NCBI GenBank assembly: GCA_913058265.1
Contig: CAJXPQ010000016.1
Location: 1-60,297, forward strand
DNA: 60,297 bases
DNA from: an uncultured Oligoflexia bacterium
GTDB taxonomy: Bacteria; Bdellovibrionota; Bacteriovoracia; Bacteriovoracales; Bacteriovoracaceae
Reading direction: 5' to 3'
Positions 1 to 6,940 of the stretch are shown one piece after another. Each line of letters begins with the position of its first letter. The first letter of the stretch is position 1. The notes under the pieces were generated by a model, which did not search any database, was not told where the DNA came from, and saw only the letters and a list, made by a program, of their open reading frames with translations. Made by a program: the position numbers and the translations under genes.

Positions 1-204
1 CAAAACGTATTGAGGTTTAGCTATATTATGTATGGAATGTCGTTATTTTTTTGTATTCTAACGGGAAGGCCTTACTGTTAGACCTTTAGAACTTTATTTA
101 TTTTTGTGAAAAATCGTGAGTTAAAGTTTATATCCTTAAGAAAATCTTCAGAAATTAGTAGAAACTAGGTTTTTGCCAAGTTTTTGTGTGGGAGATGAAT
201 AGGT

Positions 205-804
205 TTATTCAAATGCTAAAATATAACTCAACGATAGATTTCCACCAGACTCTCTTATATTTTTTGTGAGTCCTTCCGTTTTTCCAGTATCGTCGTCTTC
301 AATCTGAGTGTACTGATTTCTGAATTCAGTATAGTTAAGCATAAGACCATTATGGATTCTATAACCTAGAGAGAGTGATACATACTGTCCAAAGAAGCGA
401 GTACTGTTATTGTCTATGGGCTCTAAGGATGAATTCATATAGCTTGTGAGGATACGAAAACGATCTAAAAAATGAAAACCTATAAAGGTGCCAATACCAC
501 CTCCGTCATATTGCTCATAAGAATTTGTGGTAAGTGTATCGTCATAGAAGTATTGGCCCTTTTCGATACTTAGGCCGGCCATAAAGTATTGACCAAGATA
601 GCCCGTGCGAAGGCCAAATGTTTTTCCATTAAAATCACCAGAGCGGTCAGCTACAGAGAAACTTCCCTGTGAATAAGTGATAGTTGGCTCAAGCATAAAT
701 TTTGCTTGGGCCAGGGGAATAGTCATAATGAAAAATAGAGAAAACTTAGCTAGCGCTATGACCGAAAACTCTTTCTTTATATTCTGGTAGTTCAAGGATT
801 TCAT
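205..804 (-). CDS. Exported outer-membrane beta-barrel-like protein
   Basis: Product of about 199 residues. It begins with a hydrophobic segment ending in an Ala-X-Ala site (LAQA then KF), which reads as a Sec signal peptide. The rest alternates polar and aromatic residues with many Gly, Tyr and Phe, as in small outer-membrane barrels, and ends in ILAFE. I chose the Met at 804 because it places a basic segment just before the hydrophobic core; the frame stays open to 870 and no strong ribosome binding site decides. The 5' end overlaps the 3' end of the upstream gene at 746-1024 in another frame, so the two are probably translationally coupled. No specific family was recognised. The barrel assignment is inference from composition. 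Confidence 0.6.
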   Translation of the reverse strand: MKSLNYQNIKKEFSVIALAKFSLFFIMTIPLAQAKFMLEPTITYSQGSFSVADRSGDFNGKTFGLRTGYLGQYFMAGLSIEKGQYFYDDTLTTNSYEQYDGGGIGTFIGFHFLDRFRILTSYMNSSLEPIDNNSTRFFGQYVSLSLGYRIHNGLMLNYTEFRNQYTQIEDDDTGKTEGLTKNIRESGGNLSLSYILAFE

Positions 805-1024
805 CTCTAAATAGAGCGACTCTGTAATTGGCCTGCTCTTGGTTAAGAACTTGTATGTCTTTTTTATCAAACATATTTGCCATTATAAGTAAGGGAATAT
901 TTTTTTGATCTAGTTCTTCTTCTAGTCTTAAAATAAAACCATTCTTCATTAAATAGTAAAATGCTGATGATTGAATTTGGGGGGATGTTGTTACTGCTGC
1001 TCGTGTTTCTAGTGCTACATTCAT
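746..1024 (-). CDS. Small hypothetical protein, 92 aa
   Basis: A 92-residue soluble-looking protein with mixed charge and no signal peptide. The start is well supported: a perfect AAGGAG lies at 1032-1037, seven bases before the ATG on the minus strand. It is the first gene of a probable two-gene minus-strand unit with the barrel protein that overlaps its 3' end by about 59 bp. I do not recognise a family. An open frame on the plus strand (961-1224) crosses its start region and is probably a shadow. Confidence 0.6.
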   Translation of the reverse strand: MNVALETRAAVTTSPQIQSSAFYYLMKNGFILRLEEELDQKNIPLLIMANMFDKKDIQVLNQEQANYRVALFRDEILELPEYKERVFGHSAS

Positions 1025-1237
1025 TGCTCTACTCCTTAAAGCTTACCGATCCTATCCTGGATCTAACTAAATTTTTCCATATTTTTTTAGCTTTTGCAAT
1101 TAAGTTTATAATCTTGAGAAGGATGCTCTATAAAAATTATATGGTCCTATGTGGTCACCTTTTTTATAGGGGCATAACGGCCAAATTGACCTCCAGTAGG
1201 GATGTTATGGCCATGATAAAGTAGATGCTATTTGTAA

Positions 1238-1510
1238 GTGCTTATTATTGTGTCTGGGCTTTTTGGCACGATTCCTGCTTATATATACCTGACAGTGACG
1301 GAGAGTTATCAGGAAGATACTCCAGCAGGCCAAGGATGGCCGAGAATATCTTTAACCTGTGAGGAAAACATGGAAGCACTAAACGCAGAAATTTTTATTT
1401 TATTACTTTGTTCATTAGCTTTTGGAAGCGCTCTTATTCATTACACCGCTTATGCAAAAGCAAAAGCAAGAGTCAAAATTAAGTCTGATCTTAGACACCC
1501 TATGAAATGA
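1238..1510 (+). CDS. Small two-helix membrane protein
   Basis: Ninety residues starting at GTG. Two hydrophobic segments (about 1-20 and 51-69) flank a polar loop that contains two acidic stretches and one Cys, and the tail is rich in Lys and Arg (residues 73-90). This predicts two membrane helices with a basic cytoplasmic end. The ribosome binding site is weak and the start is uncertain; a second GTG lies a few codons inside. The gene ends 25 bp before a hairpin followed by six T that overlaps the start of the next gene, so it may be terminated or attenuated there. Function unknown. It could be non-coding, but composition favours a real protein. Confidence 0.45.
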   Translation: MLIIVSGLFGTIPAYIYLTVTESYQEDTPAGQGWPRISLTCEENMEALNAEIFILLLCSLAFGSALIHYTAYAKAKARVKIKSDLRHPMK

Positions 1511-1534
1511 AGTAGACTATAATATCTAGTTAAG

Positions 1535-1566
1535 CTATATAGGAGGTATGAGAATCTCCTATATAG
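1535..1566 (+). promoter_or_regulatory. Hairpin plus T-run over the RBS and start codon of the MFS gene
   Basis: A perfect 11-bp inverted repeat has arms at 1535-1545 and 1556-1566 and a 10-base loop. The left arm contains most of the AGGAGG ribosome binding site (1541-1546) and the loop holds the ATG at 1548. Six T follow directly (1567-1572). The form is that of an intrinsic terminator, or of a hairpin that hides the ribosome binding site. As a terminator it would end the 1238-1510 transcript. Confidence 0.6.
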
Positions 1567-2678
1567 TTTTTTGCTATTCAACCCTTTTTATCTTAGGTTT
1601 CATTGATAATTCAAGAGGGCCTCTTTATCCCGAATTTTTAAATTACTTTCAAGTGAATCCCGGCAAGGGCTCACTAATATTCTCTCTTGCAAGTTTTATG
1701 GGCTTTATAGCAACTATAAGCTCTAAGTGGTGGCTAGGTTTACTTGGCGCTATAAACTCGACCAGAGTCGCCCTGGTTATCCACAGTGTTGCCTGTTTGA
1801 TTATGGGGCTTGCACCCGCTGATAATTTCTACTTATTTTTATTTGCAGCTGTTCTTTTTGGTACAGGTGTTGGGATAGAGACTATTTGTTTAAACTTGAT
1901 TCTGGCAGTTTCCACCGATAAAACTAAGCGTAGACGTGTTCTATCTGGTCTTCATGCTATGTACGGGATTGCCTCTTTTGCGGCACCATTTTTTATTTCG
2001 CTTTTAAAGACTAGATCTGAAAATTTTCAAGATATTTTTCTCTACGTATCAGTATTTCCCATTTTAATATTAATAACAACCTTTCGCCTCAAGCCTTTAA
2101 ACATCTCCAAGGAATCAAGTGATCCGTTCTCTTTGCCTTTAAAGCATATGCTAACTCTGGGAGTTATGATGGGCTTTTATGTAAGCTCTGAGATTGTTCT
2201 ATCCAGTAGACTTGTTTTCTATATTGAGAGTTTGGATATAATGGATAAGGTGATGTCTAAAAATATGCTAACTTTATTCTTCTTAGGGTTACTAAGTGGG
2301 AGAGTGCTATTCACGTTCAAGCACTTTGATATCGATAATAGAAAGCTTCTGATTATGTCTATTGCAGCTTCGCTTCTTGTGACCCTAGTTGGTATCTCTT
2401 TTTATCCTCCGCTATTAGTCTTAAATGGTTTTACACTGTCTTATTTCTTTCCTACAGCACTTGATATGTTGGGTGAGCATTTCCATGAGCACCTTGATAT
2501 TATTATGTCTCGTGTCTTTATTGGAGTAGGCGCCTTGCTCTTTATTGTTCACTGGGGCTTTGGATTACTTACTGAAACCTTTGGTATCTCCATCTCTATT
2601 TGGCTGATCCCAGTATTTATGACTATAGTCTTGTATTTATTACAATTTAGGCTCAAGTTTTTGCAAGAATACCGCTAA
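1548..2678 (+). CDS. Major facilitator superfamily transporter
   Basis: A 376-residue polytopic membrane protein with about 12 predicted helices. The first helix carries FIDNSRGPLYP, resembling the helix-1 region of FucP/NarK-like MFS sugar or solute transporters, and a basic KTKRRRV loop lies in the middle, as expected between helices 4 and 5. Substrate cannot be assigned. The ATG at 1548 is only one base after an AGGAGG, closer than normal, and both lie in a hairpin; no in-frame start further downstream would keep helix 1. The last 19 codons are duplicated at 4851-4907. Before the insertion described below this gene was probably directly followed by the polysaccharide deacetylase gene. Confidence 0.85.
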   Translation: MRISYIVFCYSTLFILGFIDNSRGPLYPEFLNYFQVNPGKGSLIFSLASFMGFIATISSKWWLGLLGAINSTRVALVIHSVACLIMGLAPADNFYLFLFAAVLFGTGVGIETICLNLILAVSTDKTKRRRVLSGLHAMYGIASFAAPFFISLLKTRSENFQDIFLYVSVFPILILITTFRLKPLNISKESSDPFSLPLKHMLTLGVMMGFYVSSEIVLSSRLVFYIESLDIMDKVMSKNMLTLFFLGLLSGRVLFTFKHFDIDNRKLLIMSIAASLLVTLVGISFYPPLLVLNGFTLSYFFPTALDMLGEHFHEHLDIIMSRVFIGVGALLFIVHWGFGLLTETFGISISIWLIPVFMTIVLYLLQFRLKFLQEYR

Positions 2679-2795
2679 ATTGATACCTCTTATTTAGTCT
2701 TTTTTTGGGGTAAATATGAAGAATCTTTTGTTTCTAGTCTTATTAATTAATAGTTCTTATGCTTTAGCTATTACCTTAAGCTCCAATCAAAATAT
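2622..2795 (+). repeat. Direct repeat R1, left copy (174 bp)
   Basis: This stretch recurs at 4851-5024 with a constant offset of 2,229 bp and two mismatches by eye. It contains the last 19 codons of the MFS gene, the spacer, and the first 27 codons of the polysaccharide deacetylase gene. Its right end marks where deacetylase sequence stops and unrelated sequence begins. Confidence 0.95.
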
Positions 2796-2811
2796 TAAGA
2801 TCAAAGCTTAG
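2716..2811 (+). pseudogene. Truncated 5' end of the polysaccharide deacetylase gene
   Basis: A 31-codon remnant that repeats the signal-peptide region of the complete gene at 4945-5970, with N13S and S20T changes. After the repeat ends at 2795 the reading continues for five foreign codons to a TAG. The same GGGG-containing ribosome binding site is present, so a short signal-peptide-like product could still be made. It is best read as a duplication scar, not a gene. Confidence 0.85.
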
Positions 2812-2813
2812 CT

Positions 2814-3058
2814 TTAAGGTCTTACTTCAACTTTATGAAATCCATCTCTTCCTGTATCAGGATTAATAAAATAGAAAGTGTACTCTTCAAGAGGCAGTGT
2901 TTTAGGGGACTACAGTCCAAGTATTCTCTCCAATAACATCAGTTTCAATGTTTTTGAAAATCAGGCGGAACGTACCATTTACATATGTAGCATCGTCTTT
3001 AATTTTTAAAGATTAGACGAAATGTCCCCTGTACATAAGTATGAGCACAAATAGTTAG
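2814..3058 (-). pseudogene. Decayed gene fragment with an internal repeat
   Basis: Read on the minus strand, this gap between genes contains protein-like stretches in different frames: two near-copies of a TYV-[QN]-GTFRLIFKN segment, then IETDVIGENTWTVV, then PLEEYTFYFINPDTGRDG ending VEVRP and TAA at 2814. At least two frameshifts separate the pieces and no start was found. It looks like the 3' end of a gene for a protein built from tandem repeats, now decayed. No family was recognised. The fragment lies inside the 2,229-bp inserted segment. Confidence 0.5.
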
Positions 3059-3068
3059 CAGAAACTCT

Positions 3069-3144
3069 GTAATTTTTAAACAGAAAGGGTTGTTTGGTAC
3101 TTTAGGGATTTAGGTGAATAGGGTACTAATTTGTCCTATACTTA
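3069..3144 (+). repeat. Direct repeat R2, left copy (76 bp)
   Basis: Nearly identical to 4777-4851; the only difference by eye is one extra A here. Together the two copies bracket the three genes at 3335-4703. The right copy joins R1 directly, sharing its last base. No clear internal dyad and no coding sense were seen. Confidence 0.92.
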
Positions 3145-3279
3145 AAGTTGTTGATGCGTAAAGTTGAGCAAAGGCTATTAAAAGCAGAGTAGATTACGCC
3201 ACTATCCTTCGGCATTACGAATCCCTATGAAAATTCATATTTTCAATTACTTATGAAGTATTTTTCTTACCTTCTTAAT

Positions 3280-3302
3280 TTATATCCTAAACTAGGATAT
3301 AA
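3280..3302 (+). promoter_or_regulatory. 10-bp inverted repeat upstream of lipoprotein gene
   Basis: Arms at 3280-3289 and 3293-3302 with a 3-base spacer form a perfect palindrome about 33 bp before the ATG at 3335. The right arm ends in TATAAT (3298-3303 region), so it could overlap a -10 element and act as an operator. The loop is too short for a good RNA hairpin. The rest of 3145-3334 shows nothing else that I can support. Confidence 0.35.
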
Positions 3303-3334
3303 TAATTACGATAAGCTATGTAAGGAATTTAATT

Positions 3335-3742
3335 ATGAACTTAAAAAGAACTATCAGTCTTTTGACCCTTTTATTTATAGTTGCCTCATGTCAACCACAA
3401 GCTGAATACGAGGAATACCAAGGTCCAGATTATCAGGGTAGCCGTAATTTTAGCATTGATAATTCAAAGGCAAAGGCAGAGGTCTCAGTGCACGGTGCAT
3501 TTATGGGAACTCCTGACTGGGGAAGCGTTAAAGATGAAGTTCAAAGGTTTCAAGATAGCGGTGATATAGAAAGTGTAAATGAGCACTCACTTGGAACAGA
3601 AGGTGGTTCAACTTTTTGTTTTGAATTTAGTTCAACAGGAGATAAGGGCCGTGTTTATAATGAGTTCAAAAATTTATCAACAGACTTAAAAGAAACAAAT
3701 TACAGTGTAACATCATTAGATAACTGCTCTGATTCTAAGTAA
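3335..3742 (+). CDS. Small lipoprotein in inserted segment
   Basis: A 135-residue predicted lipoprotein: short basic start, hydrophobic stretch, and lipobox VASC with the acylated Cys at residue 19. The mature part is polar and acidic, with two further Cys near residues 95 and 131 that could pair. An AAGGA precedes the ATG at normal spacing. It is the first gene of the cargo between the two R2 repeats, followed 12 bp later by the gene at 3755. The family was not recognised. Confidence 0.7.
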   Translation: MNLKRTISLLTLLFIVASCQPQAEYEEYQGPDYQGSRNFSIDNSKAKAEVSVHGAFMGTPDWGSVKDEVQRFQDSGDIESVNEHSLGTEGGSTFCFEFSSTGDKGRVYNEFKNLSTDLKETNYSVTSLDNCSDSK

Positions 3743-3754
3743 CACCTATTTAAA

Positions 3755-4342
3755 ATGCCCCGTAAACTCGCTCTTGCACCAGAAAATCTAAAAAAACAGT
3801 ACATGGTTATACAAGAAAGATATGGACGTGACATATTCTCTAAAGCCAGCAATCTCTACCACTTTTGTTTTTTCAACATTCATTCATACCAAATCTCAGA
3901 CCTTAAACAGAAAGTGAATGAAGCAAAAACCGAGGTTAACTTTCCCTTCCTTACTGGTGGAGAAAGAGAATGGCCGATGATTTACACATTCTTACTGGCG
4001 GAATTGCTCAAAGACCATCATCATAACTATTGGGGTGATGCCATCTACATTATCTATTTCACTTATTATACTGGTTTTAACAACGACTCATGGACACATC
4101 TTAATTATGAAACGCTCTATTTAATCGACAATATTGAAGAGGGCATGGCAAAAGATAACTTCAAGAAAGCCTTCCAAAAAGTTTCAAAATATAACTTCAA
4201 TACTAAGGTCAACACCAAAAATGATAAGGTTAAACGCTTTCTTGTTGAGAAGGTTAAAAGTTTTAAGAAAAAATATTCAGAACCTGAAAAAGTAGAAATT
4301 TTCTTAGAACATGCCCACGATATTATAAAAAATGGGCTTTAA
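3755..4342 (+). CDS. Hypothetical soluble protein, 195 aa, in inserted segment
   Basis: A Lys- and aromatic-rich protein with no signal peptide or membrane helix. A central part rich in Tyr, Phe and His (about 85-115, with DHHHNYW) is followed by a basic C-terminal third with a probable helix ending in an HAHD segment. It starts 12 bp after the lipoprotein stop, so co-transcription is likely, but there is no clear ribosome binding site. I recognise no family. With the lipoprotein it forms the main cargo of the insertion, which makes a two-gene function worth considering. Confidence 0.6.
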   Translation: MPRKLALAPENLKKQYMVIQERYGRDIFSKASNLYHFCFFNIHSYQISDLKQKVNEAKTEVNFPFLTGGEREWPMIYTFLLAELLKDHHHNYWGDAIYIIYFTYYTGFNNDSWTHLNYETLYLIDNIEEGMAKDNFKKAFQKVSKYNFNTKVNTKNDKVKRFLVEKVKSFKKKYSEPEKVEIFLEHAHDIIKNGL

Positions 4343-4427
4343 CTCTTTGAAACTTCGTATGGTCTAATTCAAAAAATCCATTTTCACCCCACAATAAATT
4401 AAACCTGAGTAATGTTTTAGTAAGTTC

Positions 4428-4703
4428 ATGAATGGAAATGAACCTTTATCAACATTAACTGACATAGAACGTTTAAGAGTAGTAAACTTCACTCAACTTC
4501 TCTGCAAAGTATCTCCTAGAGTATCAAGGCAAAAAACTACGTCACATGATACTCCTGTGCAGCTTGGTAGAGGTCTAATTGATAAGTTAGAAATATACTT
4601 ACCAACTACACTATTATTAAGTGACACAATCTCAAAGTGTAATGAGCTAGGTCTAAAATATAAGGACAAATATCTAGGTAAGCTATTCACTCTAGAGATC
4701 TAA
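4428..4703 (+). CDS. Hypothetical protein, 91 aa, in inserted segment
   Basis: A short open frame, soluble and without signal peptide, just inside the right R2 repeat. An LLCKVSPRVSR segment with basic residues follows a helix-like start. The ribosome binding site is weak. A hairpin at 4706-4739 follows directly. It could be a truncated gene or chance; the opposite strand also has a short open frame here, which I regard as a shadow. Confidence 0.35.
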   Translation: MNGNEPLSTLTDIERLRVVNFTQLLCKVSPRVSRQKTTSHDTPVQLGRGLIDKLEIYLPTTLLLSDTISKCNELGLKYKDKYLGKLFTLEI

Positions 4704-4705
4704 TT

Positions 4706-4739
4706 AAGAAAGATTAGCTTTTCCTTCCAAATCTTTCTT
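4706..4739 (+). terminator. Possible terminator after the cargo genes
   Basis: A 10-bp AT-rich inverted repeat (arms 4706-4715 and 4730-4739) with a 14-base loop, followed by a loosely T-rich stretch. It sits two bases after the stop of the 91-aa frame. The stem is weak. Confidence 0.35.
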
Positions 4740-4776
4740 GTTTCAAACATTTTTCATATTATATTGAGTAATAGAA

Positions 4777-4851
4777 GTAATTTTTAAACAGAAAGGGTTG
4801 TTTGGTACTTTAGGGTTTAGGTGAATAGGGTACTAATTTGTCCTATACTTA
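4777..4851 (+). repeat. Direct repeat R2, right copy (75 bp)
   Basis: Second copy of the R2 element at 3069-3144, one base shorter. Its last base is the first base of R1 right copy, so R2 and R1 abut precisely here, whereas on the left they lie 273 bp apart. Confidence 0.92.
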
Positions 4852-5024
4852 CTATAGTCTTGTATTTATTACAATTTAGGCTCAAGTTTTTGCAAGAATA
4901 CCGCTAAATTGATACCTCTTATTTAGTCTTTTTTTGGGGTAAATATGAAGAATCTTTTGTTTCTAGTCTTATTAATTAATAATTCTTATGCTTTAGCTAT
5001 TAGCTTAAGCTCCAATCAAAATAT
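4851..5024 (+). repeat. Direct repeat R1, right copy, with orphan MFS tail
   Basis: Second copy of 2622-2795. Positions 4851-4907 repeat the last 19 codons of the MFS gene, including its TAA, with no gene attached upstream. The remainder is the native spacer and 5' end of the intact deacetylase gene. Confidence 0.95.
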
Positions 5025-5970
5025 ATACGCTAATATCTATGCGGACTTTCTTATTGATGCCTATGATACCAGGTTAAGTATTGCTACATCTCACGATGAT
5101 GCTGTCTTAATGGATTTATATAGTAAAATTCTCGCCGCCAGAGATATTTTGGAACACGAGGGTAGTATTAAGAGTATGTCTACGTACTCTGTTGTTGAGA
5201 TTGTAGACTCAGACGAGTTCTCTTCTATTGTTGCCAAGGTTCATAAGAGATCAAGTGAGATTGCTTTTGATATAAAGGTTATAAGGGATAAGCAAATGCT
5301 TGAACCGGTAATTTATCCCTCATTAGGAGCAACTGGGAATCTAACAGGTAATACTTTTCCTAAACATATATGGTCTCTTACTTTTGATGACGGGCCACAT
5401 GCATTTAGAACAAATTCAGTGGTAGATAACCTACATTTTTATGACATGAAGGCGACCTTCTTTATGCTTATGAAGCAAGTTAATAGTTATCCTAAAGCAT
5501 TAGAATACGTTTTGAGTAATGATATGGAGCTTGCGCTACATAGTTATAATCATCTTAACCTAGTGAAGCACGATCCAGATACGGTTTTGTACGAGATTGC
5601 CACAGCTAAAAAAGAACTTGAAGAAGTATCTAATCAAAGTATTAGTCTTTTTAGGTTACCCTATGGTTCAGGCATGAGAAATAATGACTTGCGCTTAGTA
5701 ATAGCAAACGAGAAAATGCTACATATTTTTTGGAATGTAGATACTCTCGACTGGAAGGATAAAGATCCTCAAAGTATCTTTGAGAGAACAACCAGGCTGA
5801 TGAAATTAACACCCAACCAAAGTGGTATAATACTATTTCACGATATTCATCCCCAAACAGTAATTGCTTCAAAGATGGTTATGGAGTTTCTTAAAGAAAA
5901 CGATAAAACGGTCTGCTTATTGGATGAAATAGTAAAGTATCATAACGGCATTGATCAGGACTGCTTGTAA
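4945..5970 (+). CDS. Exported polysaccharide deacetylase (NodB domain)
   Basis: A 341-residue protein with signal peptide (cleavage probably near residue 18, ALA) and a C-terminal NodB homology domain. The metal-dependent carbohydrate esterase family 4 motifs are all visible: TFDDGP at 146-151 (catalytic base and metal Asp), H199-x3-H203 (metal His pair), R237 with PYG at 239-241, D266 in DTLDW, and FHD with H299. Members remove acetyl groups from N-acetyl sugars in peptidoglycan, chitin or capsules. For a likely predator, peptidoglycan of the host or its own wall is a reasonable substrate, but that is inference. The first 27 codons are duplicated at 2716. It was probably the direct neighbour of the MFS gene before the insertion. 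Confidence 0.92.
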   Translation: MKNLLFLVLLINNSYALAISLSSNQNIYANIYADFLIDAYDTRLSIATSHDDAVLMDLYSKILAARDILEHEGSIKSMSTYSVVEIVDSDEFSSIVAKVHKRSSEIAFDIKVIRDKQMLEPVIYPSLGATGNLTGNTFPKHIWSLTFDDGPHAFRTNSVVDNLHFYDMKATFFMLMKQVNSYPKALEYVLSNDMELALHSYNHLNLVKHDPDTVLYEIATAKKELEEVSNQSISLFRLPYGSGMRNNDLRLVIANEKMLHIFWNVDTLDWKDKDPQSIFERTTRLMKLTPNQSGIILFHDIHPQTVIASKMVMEFLKENDKTVCLLDEIVKYHNGIDQDCL

Positions 5971-5998
5971 TATTCCTATAATTTATTAAACTATTACC

Positions 5999-6550
5999 AT
6001 GAAACTATTTAATCTTATTATTTGTCTCAGTATTACCTCATGTGCAGTTCAGTTTAAAAAAGCTGCTAAGGATCCAAGTTCACCAGCTACGAACTTAGAA
6101 CCTGTTAGTACTATTGAGAGGGACCCTATTAGGATCGCTCAAATTCAATATGATAAACCAGATAATTGGGCCAATTATTATTATAAAAAAACATATTTTA
6201 AAGTTAAGAACCCAATTGTGGTTGATAGCTATAAGCAATTAGTAAAAGTTTGTAAGAGTGATGATAAACCATTTTTGGCCGACTACCAGCTTGTAGAGCC
6301 TTCACCGGTTGAATATAAAGTGAGTCCTATTTCTATCAAGTCACCAGCTGGGTTCAATGAGAAAGTTTATCTCTCTCGGGGAGCATGTCGCGAGCTTTCT
6401 TTGTATAAGTCACCTAAGATTAAACGGAAAGATCAATTTAGAAGAAAGATTAAATCTATGACTCTTATCTATGTCTATAATATGGCGACTTATATTAAAG
6501 ATATTACCTTCTCGACTCAGTACTCTGATGTTGAATTTTATGTAGAGTAG
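5999..6550 (+). CDS. Predicted lipoprotein, 183 aa
   Basis: Short signal with lipobox ITSC (Cys 15), then a proline-rich linker and a Lys/Tyr-rich mature domain with Cys at about 85 and 130. It lies 28 bp after the deacetylase on the same strand and may share its transcript. No family recognised. Envelope location is inferred from the lipobox only. Confidence 0.7.
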   Translation: MKLFNLIICLSITSCAVQFKKAAKDPSSPATNLEPVSTIERDPIRIAQIQYDKPDNWANYYYKKTYFKVKNPIVVDSYKQLVKVCKSDDKPFLADYQLVEPSPVEYKVSPISIKSPAGFNEKVYLSRGACRELSLYKSPKIKRKDQFRRKIKSMTLIYVYNMATYIKDITFSTQYSDVEFYVE

Positions 6551-6652
6551 TTTTGCAATAAGCAGATATGACTATTTTTTTAACACTCTAAATCTCCTAA
6601 CTCTTTGATATTACTACCGTGCTAGTGGCATTATTCATGCAACTATATTTAT

Positions 6653-6940
6653 ATGAAATACTTAACTTTAATTATGATGGCGATGCTATTTATCTCTTGT
6701 GGTAAAGATACAGCACTATGGCCCAAGCAAGAAGTGACTATTCAGAAAATTGCTCCTGCTGTTGAGGAAGAGTACTCCTATGAACTTCGTGGCAATTCTT
6801 GTACTACTGGAGTCCATAGCTCTGAGAGCTTTTTTAAAATATGTGATAGATTACTTGATCATGGTGAAAATAATGACTGTGCTGAAGAGAAGCGTAAAGA
6901 GTTATTTGAAGCATCAAAGTGTGCAGGAGAGTTTATTTAA
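6653..6940 (+). CDS. Small predicted lipoprotein, 95 aa
   Basis: Begins with a hydrophobic segment and lipobox FISC (Cys 16). The mature part has four further Cys (SCTT, ICDR, DCAE, KCAG) in about 45 residues, enough for two disulfides in the periplasm. Its last four bases overlap the end of the convergent barrel gene at 6937. Function unknown. Confidence 0.65.
   Translation: MKYLTLIMMAMLFISCGKDTALWPKQEVTIQKIAPAVEEEYSYELRGNSCTTGVHSSESFFKICDRLLDHGENNDCAEEKRKELFEASKCAGEFI

Noticed and set aside
57-82. Weak inverted repeat near the left edge
   Set aside because: Only six outer and four inner pairs with mismatches between them, and no T-run close by on the strand that would need it.
961-1224. 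An 87-codon plus-strand open frame
   Set aside because: It crosses the start and the good ribosome binding site of the minus-strand 92-aa gene, has no ribosome binding site of its own, and its sequence is mostly low-complexity hydrophobic.
4493-4690. A 65-codon minus-strand frame opposite the 91-aa gene
   Set aside because: No ribosome binding site and no sensible neighbour; both strands are open here by chance and the plus strand fits the cargo order better.
2622-5024. Insertion sequence or integrative phage as explanation for the repeats
   Set aside because: No transposase, integrase, terminal inverted repeats or tRNA attachment site is visible, and a 174-bp duplication is far longer than a normal target duplication.
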